Shown one piece after another: positions 16,181 through 24,528 of a stretch of 37,154 nt of DNA. The notes under the pieces are model-generated. The model was not told the origin of the DNA. It did no database searches and saw only the letters and a list, made by a program, of their open reading frames with translations. The position numbers were made by a program, and so were the translations under genes. Positions within the stretch are counted from its first letter, which is position 1. Every line of letters starts with the position of its first letter. The stretch is from assembly GCA_049366695.1 (NCBI GenBank), contig JBMNCR010000011.1:1-37154 (forward strand), read 5' to 3'. The stretch is from JBMNCR01 sp049366695. Lineage in GTDB: Bacteria; Bacillota; Clostridia; Eubacteriales; Alkalibacteraceae.

Positions 16181-17167
16181 TTAATTAATGTATATTTTTT
16201 TATTAATATTATGACAAATCAAATTAATATGTTTATTTTCGATTTCAAAGATACCTGTTTTACTTAAAATCGTTTCTTCTTTATTGGGGAAAACTATACT
16301 TTGTAATGTGTTTATTACTTTTATAAAATTATCATCACTCATTAGGGGATATTTTTTTTTACTGCTAAAATTGCAGTTATCGTCAATAAAAAGCATTTCA
16401 AGTCCTCTTAAGTGAAATTCTTTAATAAAATATGCAATCTCTCTTGTTTGTGAATCTGTACCGTGAATACTTAATTTTAGTTTTGGAAGTATTACTTTAT
16501 CTAATTGATTGCTGATACTCATGTACAGAATTTCATAAATAATTATATAGTCTATTAACGTTGTTTTATCATTTGATATTTCAAAGTCACAATACCATAT
16601 TTTTTTAAACAATGTTGTATATATGTTTATTAGACTAAACCTTGAAATAACGCTATTTTTTTTTGTGAAAGTTAACGATAATGCAGCGTTCATATCATAA
16701 AACATAGGACCTTTATTTATTATAGGAAAAGATAAAACAAATTTTTTTCCATTAAATCGGATAAAAATATTATCTCTGAAAAATACATCATTTCTTCTAA
16801 TAAAAAATATCGAAACTATATATCCAGAGAACAAAGCTAATATTATAAAAGAGATAAATTCTTGAACAATAACTACTATTTTTGTTATATTTGTATACGC
16901 TTGAATATCTCCAAAACCTATAGTAAAAAATGTTACAGTACTGAAATAATAACAATCTAAAAAAGTTATTTTTTCAGATGGATTGTATATAAACCGTAAA
17001 CCACCCATATATGAGTAGATTAAAGAAAAGATTAGAAGAAATAAGGTAACAATAGGTAAATAATATTTAAAAATTGCCAATAATATTTTATTTATTCTAA
17101 ACTTATAAAAAGTAATAAACTGTGACTTTTCTATTAAAGAATGTAACTTATTTTGTAATTTGGACAT
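16181..17167 (-). CDS. Two-TM potassium channel with cytoplasmic C-terminal domain
   Basis: 328 residues. TM1 is about residues 36-56. The pore helix and selectivity filter are TFFTIGFGD (T82-D87), and TM2 is about 96-122. The layout is TM-pore-TM with the TxGFGD filter of Ion_trans_2/Kir-type channels. The roughly 200-residue C-terminal part starts RFNGKKFVLSFPIINKG, which resembles the beta-sandwich gating domain of KirBac channels, and later carries LSIHGTDS. No RCK/TrkA Rossmann motif was seen. GAAGGAG precedes ATG. It may be cotranscribed with nothing else, since the downstream gene has its own promoter. Confidence 0.82.
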   Translation of the reverse strand: MSKLQNKLHSLIEKSQFITFYKFRINKILLAIFKYYLPIVTLFLLIFSLIYSYMGGLRFIYNPSEKITFLDCYYFSTVTFFTIGFGDIQAYTNITKIVVIVQEFISFIILALFSGYIVSIFFIRRNDVFFRDNIFIRFNGKKFVLSFPIINKGPMFYDMNAALSLTFTKKNSVISRFSLINIYTTLFKKIWYCDFEISNDKTTLIDYIIIYEILYMSISNQLDKVILPKLKLSIHGTDSQTREIAYFIKEFHLRGLEMLFIDDNCNFSSKKKYPLMSDDNFIKVINTLQSIVFPNKEETILSKTGIFEIENKHINLICHNINKKIYIN

Positions 17168-17473
17168 TTAATTGCTCCTTCAGCATTATATATTATTGTT
17201 ATTAAAAAATAATATATAAATCTATTATTACGAATTATGATAATTTAAAAATGTTATTTATTTTTAGATTATTGAAATATATTAAGCATATAATATAAAG
17301 GATTAAGCAAAATAAAAAAAATATGTACCAGATTGCATATTTAAATAATAAAATTTAGATTAATAGTGAAATCATTGGGTATTATATTAATGTTATTTTA
17401 TTATAGGTAGCTATATAAATTAAAATCTACAGTAAAAAGATTTTATAAAGATTAGAAATGAGGAGGAAATAAA
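17168..17473. other. Intergenic region between the channel gene and rubredoxin
   Basis: 306 AT-rich bases with no open frame worth calling. They must carry divergent promoters. A weak rubredoxin promoter candidate is TTGGGT (17375-17380) with TATTAT (17399-17404) after 18 bases. The short AT inverted repeat near 17188-17220 (TATATTATT...AATAATATA) is probably only compositional. Confidence 0.5.
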
Positions 17474-17635
17474 ATGCAAAAATACGAATGTGACTTATGT
17501 GGATATGTGTATGATCCAGCAGAAGGTGATCCTGATAATGGGGTAAGCCCAGGTACTTCATTTGATAAAATCCCTGAGGATTGGGTATGTCCGCTTTGTG
17601 GAGCGTCAAAAAATGACTTTTCTCCAATTGACTAA
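17474..17635 (+). CDS. Rubredoxin
   Basis: 53-residue one-iron electron carrier with the two CxxCG knuckles: CDLCGYVYD near the N-terminus and CPLCGASK near the C-terminus. The usual GDPDNGVSPGTSFDKIPEDWVCP core is complete. Start ATG 17474 has a strong RBS, GAGGAGGA, 6 bases upstream. Cytoplasmic electron transfer, often to oxygen- or peroxide-detoxifying enzymes in anaerobes. Monocistronic: it is flanked by its own upstream region and a terminator. Confidence 0.96.
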   Translation: MQKYECDLCGYVYDPAEGDPDNGVSPGTSFDKIPEDWVCPLCGASKNDFSPID

Positions 17636-17668
17636 ATGTAATAGTAAATTTTTAGAATAAAATAAAAG

Positions 17669-17700
17669 ACCTCTTTTAAATACAGAGGTTTTTTATTTTA
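17669..17700 (+). terminator. Terminator after rubredoxin
   Basis: ACCTCT (17669-17674), a 9-base loop, AGAGGT (17684-17689), then TTTTTATTTTA. Confidence 0.85.
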
Positions 17701-17715
17701 TTTGAGAATAATAGA

Positions 17716-17724
17716 TGGTATAAT
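17716..17724 (+). promoter_or_regulatory. Extended -10 promoter of the fumarase operon
   Basis: TGGTATAAT (TGn plus perfect TATAAT at 17719-17724), 53 bases before the fumarase start. The -35 at the right spacing is poor (TTTTAT), as is usual with extended -10 promoters. Confidence 0.6.
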
Positions 17725-17777
17725 ACATATTGATATGATTGAAATGTATATAAGATTAATAATAGGCGGTTTTTATA

Positions 17778-18623
17778 ATGAAAACAATTGATACTAGCGT
17801 AATAAGTGAACATGTATATAAACTTTTATTAGAGGTAAATTGTAATTTGCCTCTAGATGTGAAAGATTCTATTAATAAATCAATAAATATTGAAAATTCT
17901 CCAATAGGAAAAGAAATTCTTTCGCAAATTGAAAAAAATTATATTACGGCATGTCAAAATAATATACCAATTTGTCAAGATACTGGAATGGTTGTAATAT
18001 TTATAGAAATTGGTCAAGAAGTAAAATTAGTTGGTGAATTTATTGATAATGCTATAAATAAAGGAATAATAAATGCTTATAAAGATGGTTATTTTAGAAA
18101 ATCTGTGGTAGGTGATCCACTTAAGAGAGAGAATACAGATGATAATACACCAGGCATAATACATTATGAAATAGTTGAAGGTGATGAGATTAAAATAACT
18201 GTAATGCCAAAAGGGTTTGGTAGTGAAAATATGAGTGCGATGAAAATGTTGAAACCTTCTGATGGAATAGAAGGGGTAAAGGCATTTGTTTTAGAAACTG
18301 TAAGCAATGCAGGACCTAATGCATGCCCACCTTTGTTTATTGGAGTAGGTATAGGCGGTACATTCGAAAAATGTGCGTTATTGGCTAAAAAAGCCCTATG
18401 TAGGAGTGTCGATAAGAACAATAATAACTTGATATATAAAAAGTTAGAGGAAGATTTAATAAGTGAAATCAATAAGTTAGGGATAGGTCCTATGGGTATG
18501 GGTGGAAATAATACTGTATTAGGTGTAAATATTGAAACTTATCCTACACATATTGCTGGATTACCAGTTGCCGTTAATATATGTTGTCATGTAAATAGAC
18601 ACAAGTCAGTTACAATCAATTAA
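17778..18623 (+). CDS. fumA: Class I fumarate hydratase, alpha subunit
   Basis: 281-residue N-terminal-type subunit of the two-subunit [4Fe-4S] fumarase, which interconverts fumarate and malate. Cluster cysteines are expected in ICQDTGM, in SNAGPNACPPLF and in the C-terminal NICCHVNRH. GPMGMGGNNTVLGV is a family hallmark. The beta subunit gene follows after 15 bases. The same family includes L(+)-tartrate dehydratase TtdA, which cannot be excluded by sequence reading alone, but no transporter or regulator for tartrate is nearby. Start ATG with AGGCGG upstream. Confidence 0.9.
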   Translation: MKTIDTSVISEHVYKLLLEVNCNLPLDVKDSINKSINIENSPIGKEILSQIEKNYITACQNNIPICQDTGMVVIFIEIGQEVKLVGEFIDNAINKGIINAYKDGYFRKSVVGDPLKRENTDDNTPGIIHYEIVEGDEIKITVMPKGFGSENMSAMKMLKPSDGIEGVKAFVLETVSNAGPNACPPLFIGVGIGGTFEKCALLAKKALCRSVDKNNNNLIYKKLEEDLISEINKLGIGPMGMGGNNTVLGVNIETYPTHIAGLPVAVNICCHVNRHKSVTIN

Positions 18624-18638
18624 AAGGAGTTTGCAAAA

Positions 18639-19190
18639 ATGAATTATATTAAAATTGATCTTCCGCTTCAAGATAAAGTTATTGTAGATCTTAAAGTAGG
18701 AGATAGAGTATTATTAAATGGATTTGTATACACTGCCAGAGATGCTGCCCATAAGAGAATGTATGATGAATATTATTTGAATAATAGTTTTCCATTTGAT
18801 TTAAATGGTCAAACTATATATTATGTAGGGCCATGTCCAAATAAACCAAATGAAATTATTGGATCTGCAGGACCTACTACAAGTGGTAGAATGGATAAAT
18901 ATACTCCTCTTATTTTAAATAATGGTATAAAAGGGATGATGGGTAAAGGAAATAGAAACCAAGAAGTAGTTGAGAGTATAAAAGAAAATAAAGCTATTTA
19001 TTTTGGTGTTATTGGAGGAATTGGAGCGTTATTAAAAGAGTGTATTAAACAGGTAGATGTTATCGCTTACGAAGAATTAGGAACTGAAGCTATAAGGAGA
19101 TTATTAATAAAAGATTTTCCTTGTATTGTTGCAATTGATTCTATGGGAAGAAATATTTATGAAATAGAATATAAAAAATATAGATTATAG
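18639..19190 (+). CDS. fumB: Class I fumarate hydratase, beta subunit
   Basis: 183-residue C-terminal-type subunit pairing with the product of 17778-18623. It has the expected LKVGDRVLLNGFVYTARDAAHKRM, YYVGPCPNKP, IGSAGPTTSGRMD and MMGKGNR stretches that complete the active site. AAAAGGAG precedes ATG 18639. The tight spacing to the alpha gene supports a two-gene functional unit. Tartrate dehydratase beta is the only serious alternative. Confidence 0.9.
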   Translation: MNYIKIDLPLQDKVIVDLKVGDRVLLNGFVYTARDAAHKRMYDEYYLNNSFPFDLNGQTIYYVGPCPNKPNEIIGSAGPTTSGRMDKYTPLILNNGIKGMMGKGNRNQEVVESIKENKAIYFGVIGGIGALLKECIKQVDVIAYEELGTEAIRRLLIKDFPCIVAIDSMGRNIYEIEYKKYRL

Positions 19191-19215
19191 CGAACAGATG
19201 TGAACGGAGGTAAAA

Positions 19216-19701
19216 ATGTCAGTAAAAGCTAGAGAAATCGTAAAAAGACAATCAATAACATATAAACAATTAATAATTATTTTTGCTGTATTAATCGGTT
19301 TTGATCTAATAATGAAATATATACAAGATAGAGTAGAAGAGAGTCTTAAATTTGGCGTTAATATAACCGTATCTATATTAAGTATTATTTTATTATATTT
19401 ACTAATTACAAAGATATTACCTAGATATGAGTTGATGGTATTAGAAAATGATTTTGTGATATATAGATCACTGTTATTTAAACCTAAAATTGTATTTTCT
19501 ACTCCACTAAATCAGATATCACATATTCATATGAAATATGAAAGTGATAAATTTTCTGGGAAAAAACATAATTATACATTATTAGGTATTAAGGATAAAA
19601 TAAATTATATTCTGATTTGTGAAAAGGGAATAGTACACTTCCAATCATCGAAAAAATTTACTGAAAAATTAGAAAAAACAATTAATAAAAGAAAAAAATA
19701 A
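19216..19701 (+). CDS. Two-TM protein with a PH-like soluble domain, unknown function
   Basis: 161 residues. Two membrane segments (about residues 19-36 and 49-66) come before a domain rich in beta strands: LMVLENDFVIYRSLLFKPKIVF, then STPLNQISHIHMKYES. The pattern recalls bacterial PH (YdbS/DUF304-like) domains, where the protein is held at the membrane. GGAGG lies 7 bases before ATG. It follows fumB by 25 bases with no terminator, so it is probably cotranscribed with fumarase. No functional link is evident. Confidence 0.68.
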   Translation: MSVKAREIVKRQSITYKQLIIIFAVLIGFDLIMKYIQDRVEESLKFGVNITVSILSIILLYLLITKILPRYELMVLENDFVIYRSLLFKPKIVFSTPLNQISHIHMKYESDKFSGKKHNYTLLGIKDKINYILICEKGIVHFQSSKKFTEKLEKTINKRKK

Positions 19702-19710
19702 ACTATGTAA

Positions 19711-19757
19711 TAATAATAAAGAAGAAATTGTTTTAATAATTTCTTCTTTAATTATTA
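19711..19757. terminator. Convergent stem-loop between the PH-like gene and trxA
   Basis: TAATAATAAAGAAGAAATT and its near-perfect complement (one base bulged) surround a short loop. With A- and T-rich arms it could terminate in both directions. Confidence 0.7.
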
Positions 19758-19763
19758 TACTTT

Positions 19764-20093
19764 TTATAGAAAAGAATCTATTATTGAAGTATAGTCAGCT
19801 TTGCTTTTGGCGCCAACTTCTCTTCGTGTTTCCTCACCATTGTTGAAGAATAAAATAGTAGGTATACTCATAACTCTATATTTCATAGCGATATTTCTAT
19901 TTTCATCTACATTCAACTTTGCTATTTTTGCTTTGCCTTTAAAATCATTTGCAAGCTCATCTACAATTGGTATAACCATTTGACATGGTCCACACCATTC
20001 AGCCCAAAAGTCTACTAATACAGGTACATCGGATTTAAGTACTTCTTCCTCGAAATTGTTTTCGTCTAGAATAATTACGTTTTGGTTTGACAT
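19764..20093 (-). CDS. trxA: Thioredoxin
   Basis: 109 residues with the redox motif WCGPC (C34, C37) and the cis-proline loop in SIPTILFF. Standard one-domain length, cytoplasmic disulfide reductase. AAAGGAG precedes ATG. It has its own promoter, overlapped by a CsoR-like palindrome, so its expression may respond to a metal or reactive sulfur signal rather than constitutively. No thioredoxin reductase gene is nearby. Confidence 0.97.
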   Translation of the reverse strand: MSNQNVIILDENNFEEEVLKSDVPVLVDFWAEWCGPCQMVIPIVDELANDFKGKAKIAKLNVDENRNIAMKYRVMSIPTILFFNNGEETRREVGAKSKADYTSIIDSFL

Positions 20094-20169
20094 TTTAAAA
20101 AAACTCCTTTCAAATACTTGATATAATTTATTTACCCAAAAGATATTTTATTAATCAAAATAATAAATT

Positions 20170-20186
20170 ATACCCCATATGGGTAT
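20170..20186. promoter_or_regulatory. CsoR/CstR-like operator at the trxA promoter
   Basis: ATACCCCATATGGGTAT is an inverted repeat of the ATACCC/GGGTAT type typical of CsoR-family (CsoR, CstR) operators. It lies directly downstream of, and touching, the trxA -10, where a bound repressor would block transcription. It is also a striking C/G block in AT-rich DNA. Confidence 0.5.
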
Positions 20187-20213
20187 ATTATATAAAAAAA
20201 TAATTCTTGTCAA
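20185..20213 (-). promoter_or_regulatory. trxA promoter
   Basis: On the minus strand a perfect TTGACA (20208-20213) is followed by TATAAT after 15 bases (20187-20192) or TAATAT after 17 (20185-20190). The -35 overlaps the stop codon of the upstream M20-like gene. Confidence 0.7.
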
Positions 20214-21334
20214 GAATTGAAATCTCTTTTAATATTTTTTGCAATTTCATTATTGCTGAGTATGTCTATAATGGTACATGCACAGGCTGTAGAAGCATCT
20301 ACTATCGTATCAATACTTTTATTAGAGAATAATCCATTGACTTTATTATTTATATCTTCATTTAAATGTTCTCCTTTTAATCCTATGGTAGGATAAATAC
20401 ATGGAACTAAATAACTTATATCACTTACAAGAAGACTCGAATCATTAAATTTTGAAGAATTAATTTCAATAAAACCTTGTTCTTTTAGATTATGACAAAA
20501 TAGTCGATTTAGTGCATTATTTGTTTTAAAAGCAGGGTAGGTTGGATTAGTAATATTGTATTTAATGGCAACATTAAAATTAGCGCTTACATTCTTTGAG
20601 ATTTCAAGAATTTTATTAACTATTATTTCTGATAATGCATTATTGGGACTTGATACAGATAATGTTATTTGTGTGTGTTTAGGCAATTGTAATGGATTAT
20701 CTCCAGTTTCATGTATAATGTAACGTATAAAAGTATCTGATGCTAAGTTTAAGTGAAATAAGTTAATTGTATTTATAAAATTTATTAAAGCATCTAGTGA
20801 GTTAGAACATCTTAAGAAACTACTATCTTGATTAGAGTGAGTATTTTCAAAAGTTATATTTATTGTTTTTACAGACATAGAGCTTCCACTTTCACATGTA
20901 TTTTCATTGGAATTTAAGAAAATACAGGAAATGCAATTATTTAATATAGGAGGATTTTCTAATAAATAAGAATAGCAATTTTCAGAGAACCCTAACATAA
21001 TTATTTCTCCATTTAATTTGTCACTAATATTATTAAGAGCAATAGCAGTTCTTATAATTATCGGTGTTATCATACTTATTTTCCATCGCTTAATCAATGC
21101 ATCATCTTGATTTAAAAGATAAGGTAAAATAATTTTTGGGCCATTACCATTTTTCACATAAGACGATAATATACTCATATCTTTGTATTTAATTTCTTCG
21201 TTTACTATTTTATAATTATCAAATGATTGTTTGATTATTTTCATACCATCTTTTTCATTTTTAAATAAATTTTTACTTAGATGAATTATATTATCTTTGG
21301 TTTGAATAATTTGATCTTTTATTAAATCTTTCAT
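20210..21334 (-). CDS. M20-family peptidase-like protein, probably inactive
   Basis: 374 residues with the layout of M20D amidohydrolases. The stretch LLNQDDALIKRWKIS (73-87) stands where active members have AEYDALPGxGHACGHN, so the Cys/His ligand motif is gone. GFSENC (115-120) replaces TPAEE. The middle domain resembles the M20 dimerisation insert, and SDISYLVPCIYPTIGLKGEH near the C-terminus matches the STDVGNVSYVVPTIHP region, keeping a His. Most metal ligands are therefore missing and hydrolysis is doubtful. AGGAGGG lies 4 bases before ATG. It is divergent from the decarboxylase gene and may be a non-catalytic binding protein. Confidence 0.7.
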   Translation of the reverse strand: MKDLIKDQIIQTKDNIIHLSKNLFKNEKDGMKIIKQSFDNYKIVNEEIKYKDMSILSSYVKNGNGPKIILPYLLNQDDALIKRWKISMITPIIIRTAIALNNISDKLNGEIIMLGFSENCYSYLLENPPILNNCISCIFLNSNENTCESGSSMSVKTINITFENTHSNQDSSFLRCSNSLDALINFINTINLFHLNLASDTFIRYIIHETGDNPLQLPKHTQITLSVSSPNNALSEIIVNKILEISKNVSANFNVAIKYNITNPTYPAFKTNNALNRLFCHNLKEQGFIEINSSKFNDSSLLVSDISYLVPCIYPTIGLKGEHLNEDINNKVNGLFSNKSIDTIVDASTACACTIIDILSNNEIAKNIKRDFNS

Positions 21335-21403
21335 GTGCCCTCCTATTTTATAATTATTGTAACCAAAATGAATAATATGATTTAGTATTTAGTATTTTTT
21401 TGT

Positions 21404-21409
21404 TAGAAT
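21404..21409 (+). promoter_or_regulatory. Possible -10 of the decarboxylase operon
   Basis: TGTTAGAAT (extended -10, TAGAAT 21404-21409) with a weak TTTAGT 17 bases upstream. The RBS begins only 7 bases later, so the leader would be very short. Confidence 0.35.
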
Positions 21410-21429
21410 TATATGAAGGAGTACATTTT

Positions 21430-22830
21430 ATGAAGATTAAAATATTAAACCAGCTAAATAAAATAATAAAAAAGAATTATACTAGATTTCATATGCCTGG
21501 ACATAAAGGGAGAAGTATGTATAAGTTTGATTGGTATAAGTACGATTTTACTGAAGTAGCTGGGAGTGACAATTTAAGTAATCCAGAGGGAATAATTAAT
21601 GAGGTTTTAAATGATATTTCGAAAATATATGATACACATAAGAGCTATATTCTAGTTAATGGAAGCACAGTGGGAATTATTTCATCATTACTAGCAGTTT
21701 GTAAACCTGAAGAATCATTTATTATACCGAGAAACTCTCATCGCTCAGTCTATTCCGCGCTTATTTTAAATAATATAGTTCCTGTATATTTACAACCGAA
21801 TTATGATCATAAATATACATATCCTGTGTCTATAGATCCATTTGAAGTAGAAAAGGTATTTATAGAAAACCCATTATGTAAGGGGATTATTATCACATCC
21901 CCAACATATTATGGCACATGCAGTGATATAAATAAAATAAGTCAAATAACAAAGAAATACTCCAAAATACTAATCGTAGATGAAGCTCATGGTGCGCATT
22001 TAAAGTTTAATAATAATTATCCAATATCTGCAGTTGAACAAGGAGCGGACATTGTAATACAAAGCACTCATAAACATTTGAATTCTTTTACACAGACTGG
22101 TATATTGCATGTATGTAATGAGAGTATTGACCTAAGTGAAATATCCAAATACATAAATATGTTACAATCAAGTAGCCCTTCGTATCCCATGATGATATCT
22201 ATTGAAATGGCTGTTAAACACGCATATACAAAAGGAAAGGGAATATTAGATAATATTATATATTACTATGATATGATAGAAAAAGAATTAGAAGATACAC
22301 CTTTTACTATGATAGGTAGTGATATAATAAATAATAAAGAAGTTTATGATTATGATAAAAGTAAGATATGGATTAATTCATTAATAAGTGGTAAGTTATT
22401 AGATCGTATATTGAGAGAGAATTATAATATCCAAGTGGAGATGTCCGATAATAATAGCATATTGGGAATGATGGGTATGGGAACTAAAGAAAAAGATGTA
22501 ACAATACTTATAAGAGCGTTAAAAGAAATAGCAGAAGATATGAAGTATAATAAATATAATAATTCAAAAAAAATTAATATGAAATATCCTATAACTGAAA
22601 GTAGAATGATACCATGGGAAACAATGAAATATACTAAAAGAAAGATTGATATACAAGAAGCTAAAAATAAAATTGCAGGTGATTTTATAATACCGTATCC
22701 ACCTGGAGTTCCGTTAATTATACCAGGAGAAATAATTAATGAGGAAGTACTTGAGTATTTAATGAATTTTGATAAAAAAGATATAGTTGGAGTAAGTGAA
22801 AGCAATTTGATAAGTATTTTAGATGCTTAA
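21430..22830 (+). CDS. Orn/Lys/Arg decarboxylase-family PLP enzyme (YaaO-like)
   Basis: 466 residues, fold-type I PLP enzyme. N-terminal RFHMPGHKGR, PLP-stacking and aspartate region IVDEAHGAHL, and the Schiff-base lysine K215 in STHKHLNSF identify the major domain. The C-terminal domain carries IPYPPGVPLIIPGE. It lacks the N-terminal wing of enterobacterial decarboxylases, like Bacillus YaaO and SpeA-type short enzymes. ATG 21430 has AAGGAG 8 bases upstream; the frame is open to TTG 21400 without an RBS. The position next to tmk is as in Bacillus. Substrate (Lys, Arg or Orn) cannot be decided. Confidence 0.88.
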   Translation: MKIKILNQLNKIIKKNYTRFHMPGHKGRSMYKFDWYKYDFTEVAGSDNLSNPEGIINEVLNDISKIYDTHKSYILVNGSTVGIISSLLAVCKPEESFIIPRNSHRSVYSALILNNIVPVYLQPNYDHKYTYPVSIDPFEVEKVFIENPLCKGIIITSPTYYGTCSDINKISQITKKYSKILIVDEAHGAHLKFNNNYPISAVEQGADIVIQSTHKHLNSFTQTGILHVCNESIDLSEISKYINMLQSSSPSYPMMISIEMAVKHAYTKGKGILDNIIYYYDMIEKELEDTPFTMIGSDIINNKEVYDYDKSKIWINSLISGKLLDRILRENYNIQVEMSDNNSILGMMGMGTKEKDVTILIRALKEIAEDMKYNKYNNSKKINMKYPITESRMIPWETMKYTKRKIDIQEAKNKIAGDFIIPYPPGVPLIIPGEIINEEVLEYLMNFDKKDIVGVSESNLISILDA

Positions 22831-22844
22831 AAGGAGATTATTAT

Positions 22845-23537
22845 ATGGGGAAATTAATAGTAATTGAAGGTCTTGATGGGAGTGGAAAAGAAACCCAAAG
22901 TAATTTGATTTTTAATAAATTGAAAACTGATGGTTACAAGGTTATGAAAATATCATATCCAAGATATAATAAAGAGAGTTCAGCATTAGTTAAAATGTAT
23001 TTAAGAGGTGACTTTGGCAAGAATGCAGAAATGGTAAGCCCATATATATCATCTACTTTTTATGCTGTAGATAGATATGCTTCATTTAAAACTGAATATG
23101 AACAGTTTTATAATGATGGAGGAATTATTATTGCTGATAGATATACAACGTCTAATATGGTGCATCAAGGCGGTAAAATAACTAATGCTAATGAATTAGA
23201 TGAATTTTTAGACTGGTTGTGGGAGTTAGAATTTAAGACTTATAAAATACCTATTCCTGATAAAGTTTTTTACTTGGACATTCCTGTGAAATATAGTATC
23301 GAAAGAATTAAAATTAGAAAAAATAAAATAGATAATAAAGATGAAAAAGATATACATGAAAATAATAATAATCACCTTCTTAAATCTTATACAAATGCAC
23401 TGAAATTAGTAAAAAGATATAATTGGGATAAAATAGAATGCCAATCAAATAATGAGTTAAGGACAATTGAAGATATTAATAGAGAAATATATATTAAACT
23501 TGAAAAAATACTAAAAGGTGAGAGAAAAATTGTTTGA
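22845..23537 (+). CDS. tmk: Thymidylate kinase
   Basis: 230 residues. Phosphorylates dTMP to dTDP. P-loop EGLDGSGKETQ (8-18), dTMP-binding DRYTTSN, and DKVFYLDIPV before a charged LID-like segment (RIKIRKNKIDNKDEKDIHEN). The canonical P-loop ends KTTQ; here it is KETQ, and the LID is longer and Asn/Lys rich, so this belongs to a divergent subgroup. Position between the YaaO-like gene and holB supports the call. AAAAGGAG precedes ATG. The 3' end overlaps holB. Confidence 0.9.
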   Translation: MGKLIVIEGLDGSGKETQSNLIFNKLKTDGYKVMKISYPRYNKESSALVKMYLRGDFGKNAEMVSPYISSTFYAVDRYASFKTEYEQFYNDGGIIIADRYTTSNMVHQGGKITNANELDEFLDWLWELEFKTYKIPIPDKVFYLDIPVKYSIERIKIRKNKIDNKDEKDIHENNNNHLLKSYTNALKLVKRYNWDKIECQSNNELRTIEDINREIYIKLEKILKGERKIV

Positions 23538-24528
23538 AAAAATAATAAATAATAAAAAAAATAAAGAAATATTAATTAATGCTATTGAGCATAATCAGAT
23601 TAATCATAGTTTTATATTTATTGGAGCACAAGGAACTCAGAAAAGAGAAATGGCATTGGAATTTGCAAAGGTTATATTATGTGAAAGTGATAAAAAACCT
23701 TGTGATAACTGCATTTCATGTAATAAAATTAATAATAACAATCATCCGGATTTTATGGATATATTTCCACAAGAAAATAATATTAAAATAAATCAAATAA
23801 GACAAATACAGAGACAAATGTTAGTTAAACCATATGAAAGTGAGCACAAAATATTTTTAATAAATAATTGTGAAACAATGGGAATACCAGCGCAAAATGC
23901 TTTACTAAAATCATTAGAAGAACCAAATAAAGGGATTATAGTAATATTGACAAGTACTAGTAAACAGAGGATTGCTTCTACTATTCTTTCAAGATGTCAA
24001 ATTTTACTATTTAATCCTTTAGGAATAAACGCTTTTAAAAATGAATTGATTAGAGAGTATAATATTAGTGAAGAGAAATCATATGATATTTTTAATCTAA
24101 CACAAGGATGTATAGGAAGAGCAAAACATATTATTAATAATTCCCAGGAGATTGATAATTTTAATGAAATAAAAAAGTATTTAAAATTAATTATTAAAGG
24201 AGAGTTTTATAATATTTTTAATTTATCTAAATGGATTAAGGAAAATAATATGGTTTATGAAGATTTATTAAATTATATATTAATAATATTTAGAAATATC
24301 ATTTATGCAAAAATTAGTAGTGATTTTAAGCTATTTGATAAAGCTGAATATGATGAAATGGCAAGTTATTTAAATATTCAAGATTTATATAGTATAATAG
24401 AAGATATAATTGAATTACAAACAACACTTAGATATAATATTAATTCTCAATTACAATTAGAAACAGTATTGTTGAAAATACAGGAGGGTAGCAGATTAAA
24501 TGATAAAAGTCGTAGGAATTCGGTTTAA
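23530..24528 (+). CDS. holB: DNA polymerase III subunit delta-prime
   Basis: Clamp-loader subunit, about 332 residues. AAA+ domain with a degenerate P-loop (GAQGTQKRE), as expected for delta-prime which does not hydrolyse ATP. The zinc module CDNCISCNK is intact with its upstream CES. QNALLKSLEEP (sensor/Walker B region) and LSRCQ (SRC motif) are present. TTG 23530 is preferred because AAGGTGA (23515-23521) is well spaced; a GTG at 23518 sits inside that RBS. Overlaps tmk by 8 bases and the next gene by 29 bases, giving a coupled unit. Confidence 0.92.
   Translation: MFEKIINNKKNKEILINAIEHNQINHSFIFIGAQGTQKREMALEFAKVILCESDKKPCDNCISCNKINNNNHPDFMDIFPQENNIKINQIRQIQRQMLVKPYESEHKIFLINNCETMGIPAQNALLKSLEEPNKGIIVILTSTSKQRIASTILSRCQILLFNPLGINAFKNELIREYNISEEKSYDIFNLTQGCIGRAKHIINNSQEIDNFNEIKKYLKLIIKGEFYNIFNLSKWIKENNMVYEDLLNYILIIFRNIIYAKISSDFKLFDKAEYDEMASYLNIQDLYSIIEDIIELQTTLRYNINSQLQLETVLLKIQEGSRLNDKSRRNSV

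Noticed and set aside
17427..17627. Minus-strand frame over the rubredoxin gene
   Set aside because: The plus strand codes for a complete rubredoxin with both cysteine knuckles and a strong RBS.
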